Below, in pieces: positions 25,107 through 33,637 of a DNA stretch of 64,000 nt. The position numbers were made by a program, and so were the translations under genes. The notes below the pieces were generated by a model, which ran no database searches, had not been told where the DNA came from, and saw nothing but the letters and a program-made list of their open reading frames with translations. The stretch's first letter is position 1. Each line of letters starts with the position of its first letter. Source of the DNA: Maridesulfovibrio bastinii DSM 16055 (GTDB taxonomy: Bacteria; Desulfobacterota; Desulfovibrionia; Desulfovibrionales; Desulfovibrionaceae). The DNA is taken from positions 1 to 64,000 of the forward strand of contig NZ_AUCX01000023.1 in NCBI RefSeq assembly GCF_000429985.1, written 5' to 3'.

Positions 25107-25598
25107 TTAAGCAAGACAACTATAAGATCCGCCAGCGCTCTTAATCTCTTCCAAAACTTTTTCTGCCATAAAAGGCATTCTTTCTTTTACTTGATCAGAA
25201 ACATGCTCAGATAAAGATTGAAAATCGAACGGTTCAACCCCAACAACCACGCAGTCAGGACGTTTTCCACAAAGTTCACACAGCACCAAAGTATCTAAGA
25301 GGTCGGTTTGATGCATAGAATCTTTAAAAGCCAGACTTTTGCGCAGATCTTCACCGACAAGGCGATATACAGAACCCGGTTCATCACCACCAAGTACAGC
25401 ATCAACGACAATAAGCATGTCCGAATCCATTATCGGTCCCATAAGTCTGGTGCCTAATGTTCCGCCATCCATTAAAGTCACGTTTCCGGAAAAATTGTAT
25501 TTTTCCTGCAGCTCTTCAACAATTCTGACGCCGACGCCTTCATCTGTGTAAAGAATATTACCTACGCCTAAAACAAGAATCTTTTTTTCTTCAGTCAT
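25107..25598 (-). CDS. hynD: [NiFe] hydrogenase maturation endopeptidase (HyaD/HynD type)
   Basis: This protease removes the C-terminal tail of the large subunit once nickel is in place. The 163-residue protein has VLGVGNILYTDEGVGVRIVEEL with the nickel-sensing Glu of the DEGVG motif, DGGTLGTRLM, the metal-binding Asp in LIVVDAVLGGDEPG and a His (DSMHQTDLL) near residue 95. GAAGGAAA precedes the ATG at 25598, so a start 5 codons upstream is rejected. The gene follows hynA across a hairpin plus T-run, suggesting reduced read-through from the structural genes. Its expected substrate is the adjacent HynA, whose tail after the last His is 15 residues. Confidence 0.9.
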   Translation of the reverse strand: MTEEKKILVLGVGNILYTDEGVGVRIVEELQEKYNFSGNVTLMDGGTLGTRLMGPIMDSDMLIVVDAVLGGDEPGSVYRLVGEDLRKSLAFKDSMHQTDLLDTLVLCELCGKRPDCVVVGVEPFDFQSLSEHVSDQVKERMPFMAEKVLEEIKSAGGSYSCLA

Positions 25599-25610
25599 AT
25601 TTTCCTTCAT

Positions 25611-25646
25611 CAAAAAAAAAGGGAACCCGGCCAGGCCGGATTCCCA
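25611..25646 (-). terminator. Hairpin with T-run between hynA and hynD
   Basis: On the minus strand GGGAATCCGGCC pairs with GGCCGGGTTCCC (25621-25646, one or two mismatched or bulged bases), followed by nine T residues. It has the form of an intrinsic terminator placed inside the operon, after the large subunit gene and directly before the Shine-Dalgarno of the maturation protease. Confidence 0.75.
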
Positions 25647-25668
25647 TAATGATCATTAAGAATGAAGC

Positions 25669-27375
25669 CTACAGTACCTTGAATTTATGAACCTCATTTG
25701 TTCTGGCATCAATAACATGTACGCCACAAGCGATGCAAGGATCATATGAATGTACAGTACGTAATATTTCAACAGGACGTTTAGGATCTGCAATAGGTGT
25801 TCCCATAAGGGCTTCTTCAACTGCAGACATTTTGTTCTGATTACATCTGGGTCCAAGGTTCCATGTAGAAGGAACGACAAGCTGGAAATTCTCAATCTTG
25901 CCGTCTTTAATCTTAATCCAATGGGAGAGAGCTCCACGAGGAGCACCGACAAAACCAACACCTTCAGCTTCGTCAGGCATTTCCCAATCGATGCAGATTG
26001 CTTTATCGTTTTTGAGGTTATCCTCAAGATTCTCAACCCATTTCTGCATTTCAGCGGCAACAACAGAAGTTTCAATACCACGGGCAGCAGTACGGCCGAG
26101 AGTTGAGAACAAGGCAGACTTATCAACACCAAGAGCGTTGAGAACATAGTCTGTGGTATCAACAAAAGGTTTAACACCCTTGGCATATGCAGTAAGCACA
26201 TGTGCAAGAGGACCAACTTCAACAGATTCACCTTTATATCTCGGTGCCTTCATCCATGAGTAGCGGTCTCTGTCTTCATAACTTGTGTACTGAGGATCAG
26301 TAACACCGTCATAAGGATGCAGAGAAGAATTACCCTTGTACCAGCTATGGCTGATATCTTCTTTAATTGATTTAGGATCAAAGTCACCAACAGTACCGAG
26401 GTCGCGATTCATGATCACGCCCTGAGGAATGAAGCGGCTATTGATATCGTGTTCAATTTCAGGGAATTCACCAAAACTCAGGAAGTTATGAGTTCCACCG
26501 ATTCCTGCCCAGTCTTTATATTTGGAAGCAACCATCAAAAGATCGGGAATATAACACTCGTCTACAAACTTTTTGGTTTCAGCCTGAAGCTGCTTAAACT
26601 CTTTGATTCTCTCAGGAGTAAGAGAATCATAACAAGTAACACCACCAACGATTGTAAACTGTGTATGGGGGTTCTTTGCGCCGAAAACAGCCATTGCGCT
26701 TGCAGCTTTAACCTGAAGATGAAGAGCTTCAAGATAATGAGCTGTAGCAACAAGGTTTTCCTCAGGGTTCAGATAATAAGCATCGTGACCACCAAGGAAA
26801 TATGCATTGGTAAAAATACCAAGCTGATTGGAAGCGACAAAAGCCTTCAATTTTTCCTGAACAGCTTTCAAATCTTCAGGCTTTGTTTGGCGTGAAGACA
26901 TAGAGTTGGCAAGCTTTGCAGCCTTAACAGGGTCGGCCTGCAAACCGCTGACTACATCAACCCAGTCAAGGGCATGCAGATGATAAAAATGAACAATATG
27001 GTCATGAAGATACTGTGAAGCCATGACCAGGTTACGAACAAGACGTGCGTTTTTAGGCAGTTTTTTATCAACGCCTACAGCATTATCTACAGCACGGGTT
27101 GAAGCCAGAGCATGTACATAAGTACAGACTCCACAGGAGCGCTGAGTAAAGTGCTGAGCGTCCCTGGGATCACGTCCTTTAAGAATAATTTCAAGTCCGC
27201 GGAAAAGCTGAGAACTACTCCAGACATTGCTGACTTTTCCGTTTTCAACTTCAACTTCAATTTTGAGATGGCCCTCAATACGAGTCAACGGGTCAACGAT
27301 GACAGGACCTGAATAATTTTTGTCAAAAGGGGTAGCCACTACTGCGGGTCCCGATTTTGCCTTGCACCCAGACAT
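25669..27375 (-). CDS. hynA: Periplasmic [NiFe] hydrogenase large subunit
   Basis: The large subunit holds the Ni-Fe site that oxidises or makes H2. The 568-residue protein has the N-terminal ligand motif QRSCGVCTYVHALAS (Cys81, Cys84) and the C-terminal ligand motif DPCIACGVH (Cys547, Cys550), followed by a 15-residue tail ending KFKVL that the neighbouring protease should remove. Codon 547 is TGC, not TGA, so this is a [NiFe] and not a [NiFeSe] enzyme. The sequence DPLTRIEGHLKIEVEV is the usual group 1 N-terminal region. GGAGG lies 7 bases before the ATG at 27375. It has no leader of its own and would be exported by the Tat signal on the small subunit. Confidence 0.96.
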   Translation of the reverse strand: MSGCKAKSGPAVVATPFDKNYSGPVIVDPLTRIEGHLKIEVEVENGKVSNVWSSSQLFRGLEIILKGRDPRDAQHFTQRSCGVCTYVHALASTRAVDNAVGVDKKLPKNARLVRNLVMASQYLHDHIVHFYHLHALDWVDVVSGLQADPVKAAKLANSMSSRQTKPEDLKAVQEKLKAFVASNQLGIFTNAYFLGGHDAYYLNPEENLVATAHYLEALHLQVKAASAMAVFGAKNPHTQFTIVGGVTCYDSLTPERIKEFKQLQAETKKFVDECYIPDLLMVASKYKDWAGIGGTHNFLSFGEFPEIEHDINSRFIPQGVIMNRDLGTVGDFDPKSIKEDISHSWYKGNSSLHPYDGVTDPQYTSYEDRDRYSWMKAPRYKGESVEVGPLAHVLTAYAKGVKPFVDTTDYVLNALGVDKSALFSTLGRTAARGIETSVVAAEMQKWVENLEDNLKNDKAICIDWEMPDEAEGVGFVGAPRGALSHWIKIKDGKIENFQLVVPSTWNLGPRCNQNKMSAVEEALMGTPIADPKRPVEILRTVHSYDPCIACGVHVIDARTNEVHKFKVL

Positions 27376-27427
27376 ATGCAATCCTCCCTGAGAAAATGGA
27401 ATTGATTCAAAAGTGAAATAAAAAAAC

Positions 27428-28381
27428 TTATAATGACTCGTAGAACGGGCTCATTTCATCCCAGAAATCTGGCTCACTACAACCAATACAGGGATGCCCG
27501 GCTTCTACAGGCCAGTTCGTCTTGTTATTGAACTTCACCTTGGGGCAGTTGTTATAGGTATCGGGGCCTTTACAGCCTAATTCATATAAACAGTAACCTT
27601 TTCTTGCTTCTTCGGAAGCAAAAGAAGGAGCAAACTCATCATTATTGAAATGAACAAGTCTAGGACAGTTATCGTGCACAGCCTCACCATAGAAGAGATT
27701 AGGACGGCCGTTTGCATCAAGCTCAGGCAGACTCTTGTGAGTAAGGTAGTAGACGACAGTTCCAACAAAGTTAAACGGATTAGTAGGACATCCGGGGAGG
27801 TTTATAGTAGGCACTCCGCCAAGTGCTTTACTTACACCCATAGCCTTTGTCGGATTCGGGGCCGCAGCCTGCACGCCACCGTAACATGCACAAGTACCAA
27901 TACAGATTGTAGCAATTGATTTTGGAACAATTTCTTTGGCAATATCATACATGGTGTTACCACCGACTTTTCCGTAAACTCCACCGTCTGCAGTAGGAAC
28001 AGCTCCTTCAACAACGCAGATAAAACCGTCTTCCGAATTAACGGCTTCATGCAGAGCTTCTTCAGCTGCGTGTCCGGCTGCCGCCATTATTGTTTCATGA
28101 TAATCAAGTGATATGGTGTCCAGAATAAGGGCATCAATATAAGGAGAAACGGTACGAAGGACAGCTTCAGAGCAGCCTGTGCACTCTGCAAGGTGCAGAT
28201 AGACGACAGAAGGACGCTTTTTTTGCGTCAAAGCTTCGGCTACCTGAGGGGCAAAAGCAGGCCCCATTCCCATAACAGCTGCAGTTGTTGCGCAGAACTT
28301 CATAAAGTCACGGCGGGAGACACCATTCTGCTCAAGGCGTTTTTCCGCTCCATCCTTTCCGAGTCCCACAGAGAATCTCAT
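27428..28381 (-). CDS. hynB: Periplasmic [NiFe] hydrogenase small subunit, Tat-exported
   Basis: The small subunit carries the Fe-S chain that wires the Ni-Fe site to the periplasmic cytochrome c3 pool. The 317-residue precursor has a twin-arginine leader ([18 protein letters not shown]) with cleavage probably after VAEALT. It then has the proximal cluster motif [10 protein letters not shown], a second Cys set in [10 protein letters not shown] and GCPTNPFNF, and the C-terminal cluster cysteines in [18 protein letters not shown] and [21 protein letters not shown] precedes the ATG at 28381. No cytochrome b anchor follows, so the enzyme should be soluble. It leads the minus-strand operon hynB-hynA-hynD-hypC. 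Confidence 0.95.
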   Translation of the reverse strand: MRFSVGLGKDGAEKRLEQNGVSRRDFMKFCATTAAVMGMGPAFAPQVAEALTQKKRPSVVYLHLAECTGCSEAVLRTVSPYIDALILDTISLDYHETIMAAAGHAAEEALHEAVNSEDGFICVVEGAVPTADGGVYGKVGGNTMYDIAKEIVPKSIATICIGTCACYGGVQAAAPNPTKAMGVSKALGGVPTINLPGCPTNPFNFVGTVVYYLTHKSLPELDANGRPNLFYGEAVHDNCPRLVHFNNDEFAPSFASEEARKGYCLYELGCKGPDTYNNCPKVKFNNKTNWPVEAGHPCIGCSEPDFWDEMSPFYESL

Positions 28382-28583
28382 AAAAACCTCCATCCTCAAA
28401 TTAAAGGTCAGTGGGTTCAGCAAACCCCTGCCAACGCGATCAGTAAAATGGATACTGACCCAAAACTACTAATCACGCGAATCAACCAACCCAACCACAA
28501 TAAAAAAAACTAATCTGATGTAGTGAATATAAATAGCTCACTATCAGCAATCAAAAATTAAAGTATCAATAAATACAATGACA

Positions 28584-28612
28584 CTTAAACCATTATACTA
28601 TGATTGCGTCAA
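28584..28612 (-). promoter_or_regulatory. Possible promoter of the hydrogenase operon
   Basis: On the minus strand TTGACG (28612-28607) is followed after 17 bases by TTTAAG (28589-28584). An overlapping TATAAT (28597-28592) lies only 9 bases from the -35-like box. The leader to hynB would be about 200 bases. The match is moderate. Confidence 0.35.
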
Positions 28613-28819
28613 GCCCTAACAATAAAATTATTGGAACAGATGGGTGTTTAATAGTTCAATAGAAGAACATAGTATATAGTGTTACTTTTAAAAAAATATT
28701 GCATCAAAAGTTTTACATTTTAAAAATTAAAGATTCAAAAGATCAATATTACAACTTTACACTAACAATTAACATTTAATGTTACATTTTTTTAATAAAT
28801 AACACACAGACACAAAAAA

Positions 28820-28852
28820 AAGCCCCTGCACTTTAAATTGCAGGGGCTTAGA
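28820..28852 (-). terminator. Terminator of the tmk operon
   Basis: AAGCCCCTGCA (28820-28830) and TGCAGGGGCTT (28839-28849) form a perfect 11-bp stem; on the minus strand an 8-base T-run follows. It is 15 bases beyond the tmk stop codon. Confidence 0.88.
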
Positions 28853-28864
28853 AAATAAACTGAA

Positions 28865-29494
28865 CTACAAACTTGCTTCAACAATTTCTCTGATCTGCTC
28901 AAAAACACCCTCGATATCACGAGATGCGTCAACTTCTTTTATTCTCTCATGATTCAAAGCAGCCCAAGTCAGATAACCTTCACGCACACGGCTGTGAAAT
29001 TCTAAAGATTCCGCTTCAAACCTTCCTTCTTCCATCATTTTATTATCACGTATATTTCTGGTCGTAGCACGCCTTAACCCTTCAGCGGCTTCAATATCCA
29101 AAAGCAGAGTCAAATCAGGCCAGCATCCAGCTACGGCAACATCATTCAATTCACGCAACAGTTTCGGCTCCAGCCCTCGCCCGTAGCCCTGATAAACAAT
29201 TGTAGAATCAGCAAATCTGTCTGAAATAACAATTTTCCCATCATCAATAGCAGGCTTTATCATCTGGCTTACGTGCTGCGCCCGATCAGCCAGATATAAG
29301 AACAATTCGCTCTCTCCTGTAAGATCGGTGCTTTCCATATTCAGCAGTATTTTTCGCAGTTCCTTACCTATCCGGCTACCTCCGGGTTCAAGAGTTACAA
29401 GAACTTCATAACCTTTTTCTTCAAGATACTTTTTAAGCAAAGTGATCTGAGTACTTTTACCGGTCCCCTCTATTCCTTCAAAGGTAATAAACAT
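28865..29494 (-). CDS. tmk: Thymidylate kinase
   Basis: Tmk phosphorylates dTMP to dTDP for DNA synthesis. The 209-residue P-loop kinase has [14 protein letters not shown] (Walker A), [13 protein letters not shown] (the LEPGG variant of the TREPGG region), [16 protein letters not shown] with the DR motif, and [16 protein letters not shown] before a LID segment. It overlaps the upstream HD-domain gene by 25 bases, so translation is coupled. The pairing with an HD/OB-fold nuclease-like protein in one operon is recurrent in this bacterial group as far as I recall, but I cannot check that here. Confidence 0.95.
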   Translation of the reverse strand: MFITFEGIEGTGKSTQITLLKKYLEEKGYEVLVTLEPGGSRIGKELRKILLNMESTDLTGESELFLYLADRAQHVSQMIKPAIDDGKIVISDRFADSTIVYQGYGRGLEPKLLRELNDVAVAGCWPDLTLLLDIEAAEGLRRATTRNIRDNKMMEEGRFEAESLEFHSRVREGYLTWAALNHERIKEVDASRDIEGVFEQIREIVEASL

Positions 29495-30504
29495 TGGTTT
29501 CCATCCTTAACTTCTTCTAATTTTTTATCTTTAGCGACAGGGGTAACTTCAGCCCTATATAAATACCTGTCTAAATAACGTTGAAAAGGAGTCCACTGTT
29601 TTTCTGTCCCTTCCAACTTTTCCAGTTCTGCAAATACAGTATTCATTTTTGCATCAATATTATCAGCATAATGTAAAACAAAAGCTTCCGGGGTTTTAGG
29701 CCTTTTGGGAGACCCATATTCATATTCCCCATGATGCGAAAGTATCAAATGCTTCAAATGCAGCTTGAGCTCATCAGGAAGAGACTTTTCTCTTGCCAGG
29801 AAGGGTTCAAGTTTTTCAAGACCAATGTATATATGCCCTAAAAGTCGGCCTTCATCAGTATAATCATTTACAAGCCCCCCGGAAAGCTCCCAGGCTTTAC
29901 CGAGATCATGAAAAATTGCAGCAGCCAGAACAGCCTGTCGGTCTATACCGGGGTAATTGCTACTGATGGACATACAGAGTTTGCAGACAGAAAGTGTATG
30001 CTCAAGCAGTCCGCCGATATAGGCATGATGGACAGATTTTGCCCCTGTAGCCATAAGCAGACGTTCTCTGATACTGGAAGACTTCAAAACATTCCTGCAA
30101 AACTTCTTCCATGGTTTATACGTCATATATTCAGCAATCAAATAGTCTATCTCCTGCAGCATCGTTTCAGGGTCAACCTTACTGCATGGAAGATAATCAG
30201 ACAATTCAAGTCCCAGCTGTCTTTCATCTACAACGTCCAGAGCTTCAACAGTAAACTGAAGCTTGTCCCGAAAAGTCCCGATACTTCCTCCTGCCCTAAT
30301 GAACATTCCAGAAGAAAGCTGTGGTATATTCTGGCTGAGAGGACTCCAGACTTTTGCTTCTATTCTGCCACTGCAATCCTGCAATGTAAGATTCCAAAAA
30401 GGTCCGTTTCTGGATTCCCGCATTTGAGCTTCGGCTAAAATAAAAAAATCCTGAATTTTATCACCGGAGACAAAATCTTTAATATATGTAAATTTTTGAG
30501 TCAC
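29470..30504 (-). CDS. YhaM-like OB-fold plus HD-domain nuclease
   Basis: The 344-residue protein has an N-terminal OB-fold (about residues 15-90, with [20 protein letters not shown]) followed by an HD phosphohydrolase domain (about 155-310) with [26 protein letters not shown] and [14 protein letters not shown] metal ligands. This order is that of YhaM, a 3'-to-5' exoribonuclease in Gram-positive bacteria that trims RNA and single-stranded DNA. Deltaproteobacterial relatives are annotated as HD-domain or nucleic-acid-binding proteins. Start is GTG at 30504 with a weak ribosome site. It overlaps tmk by 25 bases. Activity is inferred from domain order. Confidence 0.85.
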   Translation of the reverse strand: MTQKFTYIKDFVSGDKIQDFFILAEAQMRESRNGPFWNLTLQDCSGRIEAKVWSPLSQNIPQLSSGMFIRAGGSIGTFRDKLQFTVEALDVVDERQLGLELSDYLPCSKVDPETMLQEIDYLIAEYMTYKPWKKFCRNVLKSSSIRERLLMATGAKSVHHAYIGGLLEHTLSVCKLCMSISSNYPGIDRQAVLAAAIFHDLGKAWELSGGLVNDYTDEGRLLGHIYIGLEKLEPFLAREKSLPDELKLHLKHLILSHHGEYEYGSPKRPKTPEAFVLHYADNIDAKMNTVFAELEKLEGTEKQWTPFQRYLDRYLYRAEVTPVAKDKKLEEVKDGNQCLLPLKE

Positions 30505-30630
30505 GTCTTGCTATTCCCGAGTTGCTTTGATACCTGCGTCAAGACACCTCAATCGAATAAGAAAAAGGTGCGTTAATAAGAATTGCCTTGAATTCCGGCA
30601 AAATGTCAAATCCCAAATGAGTAACAGTTT

Positions 30631-31383
30631 ATGAAAGTACTTCTAACAAATGATGACGGCATACAGGCTACAGGGCTGAGAGCTCTTTACCACGGCATGA
30701 AAAAAGCCGGTATAGAAGTCAAAGTAGTAGCCCCGGTCAGTGAACAGTCAGCGGTTGGTCATGCAGTTTCAATATCAACCCCGTTAAGGGTTAAAGAATT
30801 CAATGAAGACGGCTTCCACGGATTGGGCGTTTACGGTACTCCGGTAGACTGCGTCAAGCTTGCTCTAAGTACTTTATTGAAAAAAAAGCCTGACATTGTT
30901 GTTTCTGGGATAAATAGCGGAGCGAATGTAGGAATTGATATCCTATACTCCGGGACAGTCTCAGCAGCAACAGAAGGGGCTCTGATGGGCATACCCTCAC
31001 TGGCTGTATCATATGATGATTTCAACCCGGGAGATCTTTCTGAACAGGCTGATTATTGTATTGGACTTCTGGACAAAATCCCCTGGGACAGCCTTAAGGA
31101 AAAAACTGTCATAAACTTAAATTTTCCAGCCATACCAACCTCTGAGACCAAAGGCGTAAAAATATGCCCTCATACAAGGGTTTCGTGGCAGGATTGGTAT
31201 GACTCCAGAATTGATCCACGCGGTCACCCCTACTACTGGATAAACGGGGTAATGCCTCCGGAAAGAATCAGCCCGGACACCGATAGAGCCCTACTTACTG
31301 AAGGTTTTATAACTGTAACCCCACTTCACTTTGATTTTAATGACCGTGATAGTTTTGATATTTTGCAATCAAAATTATTATGA
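30631..31383 (+). CDS. surE: 5'-nucleotidase SurE
   Basis: SurE removes phosphate from nucleoside 5'- and 3'-monophosphates and is tied to stationary-phase survival. The 250-residue protein starts MKVLLTNDDGIQATGL, with the metal-binding DD pair and Asn motif. It also has VVAPVSEQSAVGHAVS, GTPVDCVKLAL and VVSGINSGANVGIDILYSGT, all standard family boxes. Length is normal. It stands just ahead of fba with a 104-base gap, and divergently from the tmk operon across 126 bases. The GAGTAACAGTTT ribosome site is weak. Confidence 0.95.
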   Translation: MKVLLTNDDGIQATGLRALYHGMKKAGIEVKVVAPVSEQSAVGHAVSISTPLRVKEFNEDGFHGLGVYGTPVDCVKLALSTLLKKKPDIVVSGINSGANVGIDILYSGTVSAATEGALMGIPSLAVSYDDFNPGDLSEQADYCIGLLDKIPWDSLKEKTVINLNFPAIPTSETKGVKICPHTRVSWQDWYDSRIDPRGHPYYWINGVMPPERISPDTDRALLTEGFITVTPLHFDFNDRDSFDILQSKLL

Positions 31384-31487
31384 GAGCAGATGTTTTTTAT
31401 ACTTTAAATAGACACATCAAACAAAAATGATGTAGATTTGTTTTATTTTAAATACCAAATCAGCCATTCCACTCTAAGGAGGACTCC

Positions 31488-32411
31488 ATGCCATTAGTCT
31501 CACCAAAAGAAATGTTTAAAGGCGCATATACCGGCGGTTATGCTATTGGAGCATTTAACGTCAACAATATGGAAATAATCCAAGGGATTATTGAAGCCGG
31601 AACGGAAGAAAAATCACCATTGATACTTCAGGTTTCTGCTGGAGCCAGAAAATATGCCGGTCAGGGATACATTATCAAATTAATGGAAGCTGCACTTCAG
31701 GATACAGACCTCCCGGTAGTTCTTCACCTCGACCATGGACAGAATTTTGAAATCTGCAAAAAAGTTATCGATGCCGGCTTTACCTCTGTAATGATTGACG
31801 GCTCTCATCTGCCCTTTGATGAAAACATTGCTGTCACGAAAAAAGTTGTCGAGTATGCCCACCCCAAAGGTATCTGGGTCGAAGCAGAATTAGGACGACT
31901 CGCCGGTGTTGAAGACGACGTTCATTCTGACGAACATATCTATACTGACCCTGATGAAGCTGTGGAATTTGTTGAAAAAACCGGTTGCGATTCACTAGCC
32001 ATTGCAATAGGAACTAGCCACGGAGCCTATAAATTCTCAGGAAAACCTAAACTGGACTTCGATCGTCTGGAAAAGATCAGTTCCTTGATGCCGGACTACC
32101 CTATAGTTCTTCATGGAGCATCCAGCGTTGTTCAGGAATATGTTCAGATGGCAAACCAGTACGGTGGAAATATTGGCGGAGCCAAAGGTGTACCGGAAGA
32201 TCTTCTCAGAAAAGCCGCATCCATGGCTGTCTGCAAAATTAACATCGATACGGATATCAGGTTGGCTATGACCGCGATGATCCGCAAATTTCTGGCAGAA
32301 AACCCGGAAGCTTTTGACCCCAGAGGTTACCTTGGGGAAGCTAGAAAAGCTGTAAAGGATATGGTTTGCCATAAAATTAAAAACGTACTTGGCAGTTCTG
32401 GAAAGGCTTAA
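31488..32411 (+). CDS. fba: Class II fructose-bisphosphate aldolase
   Basis: The zinc-dependent aldolase interconverts fructose 1,6-bisphosphate with dihydroxyacetone phosphate and glyceraldehyde 3-phosphate. The 307-residue protein has AIGAFNVNNME, the zinc-binding LHLDHGQNFEICK, MIDGSHLPFDENI, the AIGTSHGAYKF zinc/phosphate segment, VLHGASSV and KINIDTDIRLAMT. This matches the short class IIB form. TAAGGAGGACTCC gives a very strong ribosome site, consistent with high expression. It is followed by a GC-rich hairpin and then gap, so lower glycolysis/gluconeogenesis genes are clustered here. Confidence 0.96.
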   Translation: MPLVSPKEMFKGAYTGGYAIGAFNVNNMEIIQGIIEAGTEEKSPLILQVSAGARKYAGQGYIIKLMEAALQDTDLPVVLHLDHGQNFEICKKVIDAGFTSVMIDGSHLPFDENIAVTKKVVEYAHPKGIWVEAELGRLAGVEDDVHSDEHIYTDPDEAVEFVEKTGCDSLAIAIGTSHGAYKFSGKPKLDFDRLEKISSLMPDYPIVLHGASSVVQEYVQMANQYGGNIGGAKGVPEDLLRKAASMAVCKINIDTDIRLAMTAMIRKFLAENPEAFDPRGYLGEARKAVKDMVCHKIKNVLGSSGKA

Positions 32412-32495
32412 TCTTTCCGCCTGTTGCGGGAAGACAACTTCAACAAATTATTATTAAGGCGGCCTGGGCGGCTGTTATTTGATTGTGAGTACTAC

Positions 32496-32522
32496 ACCGG
32501 GTGCAATTAATTTGCACCCGGT
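32496..32522 (+). terminator. Hairpin between fba and gap
   Basis: ACCGGGTGCAA (32496-32506) and TTGCACCCGGT (32512-32522) make a perfect 11-bp stem with a 5-base loop. Only TAAT follows, so termination may be partial and some read-through into gap is likely. Confidence 0.6.
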
Positions 32523-32567
32523 TAATCTGCTAACATCACTGCCCCGGTTTTTTTCAGGAGGAATAAG

Positions 32568-33554
32568 ATGGCTGTTAATGTTGGTATTAATGGATTCGGG
32601 CGTATCGGGCGTTACTTAACCCGCCTTATTGCCGAAGACAATGATTTGAATCTTGTCGCTATCAATGCGAGAGCTTCAAACGAAGACCTGGCACTGCTTT
32701 TGAAACATGATTCTGTTCATGGTAAATTTGCAGCAGAGGTTGTACCAAACGAAAAAGGTTTTACTGTTAACGGTAAACAGATCCTTATCACCCGCTGCGC
32801 CCCCGGCGAATGGGAATGGGAAAAACTACAATGTGACCTTGTCATCGAAACCACTGGAAAATTCAGAGACCGTGAAAGTTGCGAAAAAGCATTAGCATGC
32901 GGAGCCAAAAAAGTTATTATCAGCGCACCGGGAAGGCATCCAGATATTACAGTTGTAATGGGTGTCAATGATGACCAGCTGACTCCGGAACATAAAATAA
33001 TTTCGGCAGCATCCTGTACAACCAACTGTCTGGCTCCGGCAACCAAAGTAATCCATGATAATTTCGGCATAAGCCATGGGCTTATGACAACTGTCCATGC
33101 TTACACTATGAGCCAGAGAGTTCTTGATGGCACCCATTCTGATATCAGACGCGGACGCACCTGCGGCTCTAATATTGTCCCGACAACAACCGGAGCAGCC
33201 AAATCGCTAAAGCACGTCATACCTGAATTGGAAGGTAAGCTTGATGGAATGTCTATAAGAGTGCCAACTCCTGATGTCTCACTTGTAGACCTCACCTGCA
33301 CGGTTGAGAAAGAAACAACCGTAGAAGAAGTTAATGCCGTCTTAAAAGCCGCATCCAATGAAAACATGGGATATACTGAAATGCCTCTCGTTTCCACTGA
33401 CTATATTGGAGACACTCATGGTGGAGTTGTAGACGGCCCTCTAACCTCCGTAATGAACGGAAATATGATTAAATTGATAGTCTGGTATGACAACGAAGCT
33501 AGTTTTACCAATCAGCTCGTAAGGCTCACTAAAAAAACAGCAACAATGCTGTAG
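32568..33554 (+). CDS. gap: Glyceraldehyde-3-phosphate dehydrogenase, probably NADP-accepting
   Basis: The enzyme converts glyceraldehyde 3-phosphate to 1,3-bisphosphoglycerate. The 328-residue protein has NGFGRIGR, the catalytic ASCTTNCLAP with Cys150, His177 in TVHAYTMSQ, the phosphate-site PTTTGAAKS and WYDNEASF near the C terminus. The residue that normally selects NAD (the Asp of the IND motif) is Ala here: INARAS, residues 32-37. The usual Leu-Pro before HKDLRR reads Gly188-Thr189 (LDGTHSDIRR). These three changes parallel NADP-using GAPDHs, so NADP or dual use is inferred. CAGGAGGAATAAG gives a strong ribosome site. It follows fba and ends at a bidirectional terminator. Confidence 0.93.
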   Translation: MAVNVGINGFGRIGRYLTRLIAEDNDLNLVAINARASNEDLALLLKHDSVHGKFAAEVVPNEKGFTVNGKQILITRCAPGEWEWEKLQCDLVIETTGKFRDRESCEKALACGAKKVIISAPGRHPDITVVMGVNDDQLTPEHKIISAASCTTNCLAPATKVIHDNFGISHGLMTTVHAYTMSQRVLDGTHSDIRRGRTCGSNIVPTTTGAAKSLKHVIPELEGKLDGMSIRVPTPDVSLVDLTCTVEKETTVEEVNAVLKAASNENMGYTEMPLVSTDYIGDTHGGVVDGPLTSVMNGNMIKLIVWYDNEASFTNQLVRLTKKTATML

Positions 33555-33582
33555 TTAGCTTTTATAAAAATGGTTCTAGTAT

Positions 33583-33628
33583 AAAAAAATAAGCATGCTG
33601 TTTTTTAAAACAGCATGCTTATTTTTTT
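33583..33628. terminator. 22-bp perfect palindromic terminator between gap and cusA
   Basis: Arms 33583-33604 and 33607-33628 are exact reverse complements with a TT spacer; the core is AAGCATGCTG and outer A/T runs give a T-run in both directions. It terminates the convergent gap and cus transcripts. Confidence 0.88.
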
Positions 33629-33637
33629 ACCGAACAA

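Larger units (their letters stand above)
28382..28864. other. Region between tmk and the hydrogenase operon
   Basis: About 480 AT-rich bases hold the terminator of the tmk operon at the right end and the promoter region of the hydrogenase operon at the left. A 15-base palindrome TAACATT-T-AATGTTA lies at 28770-28784. A short GGGTT/AACCC hairpin (28413-28427) lies just before hynB. No coding frame or known RNA was recognised. Confidence 0.6.

Noticed and set aside
25656-26231. 191-codon minus-strand frame
   Set aside because: It is a frame-shifted shadow of the hydrogenase large-subunit gene, Leu-rich and without motifs.
25669-27375. Possible [NiFeSe] hydrogenase
   Set aside because: The codon at the selenocysteine position (residue 547) is TGC, so this is a [NiFe] enzyme.
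28419-28433. Sigma-54-like TGGCAGGGGTTTGCT on the minus strand before hynB
   Set aside because: The GG and GC pairs are 9 bases apart rather than the required 10, and it lies only about 40 bases from the start codon.
29908-30438. 176-codon plus-strand frame
   Set aside because: It is antisense to the HD/OB-fold gene, whose motifs are clear on the minus strand.
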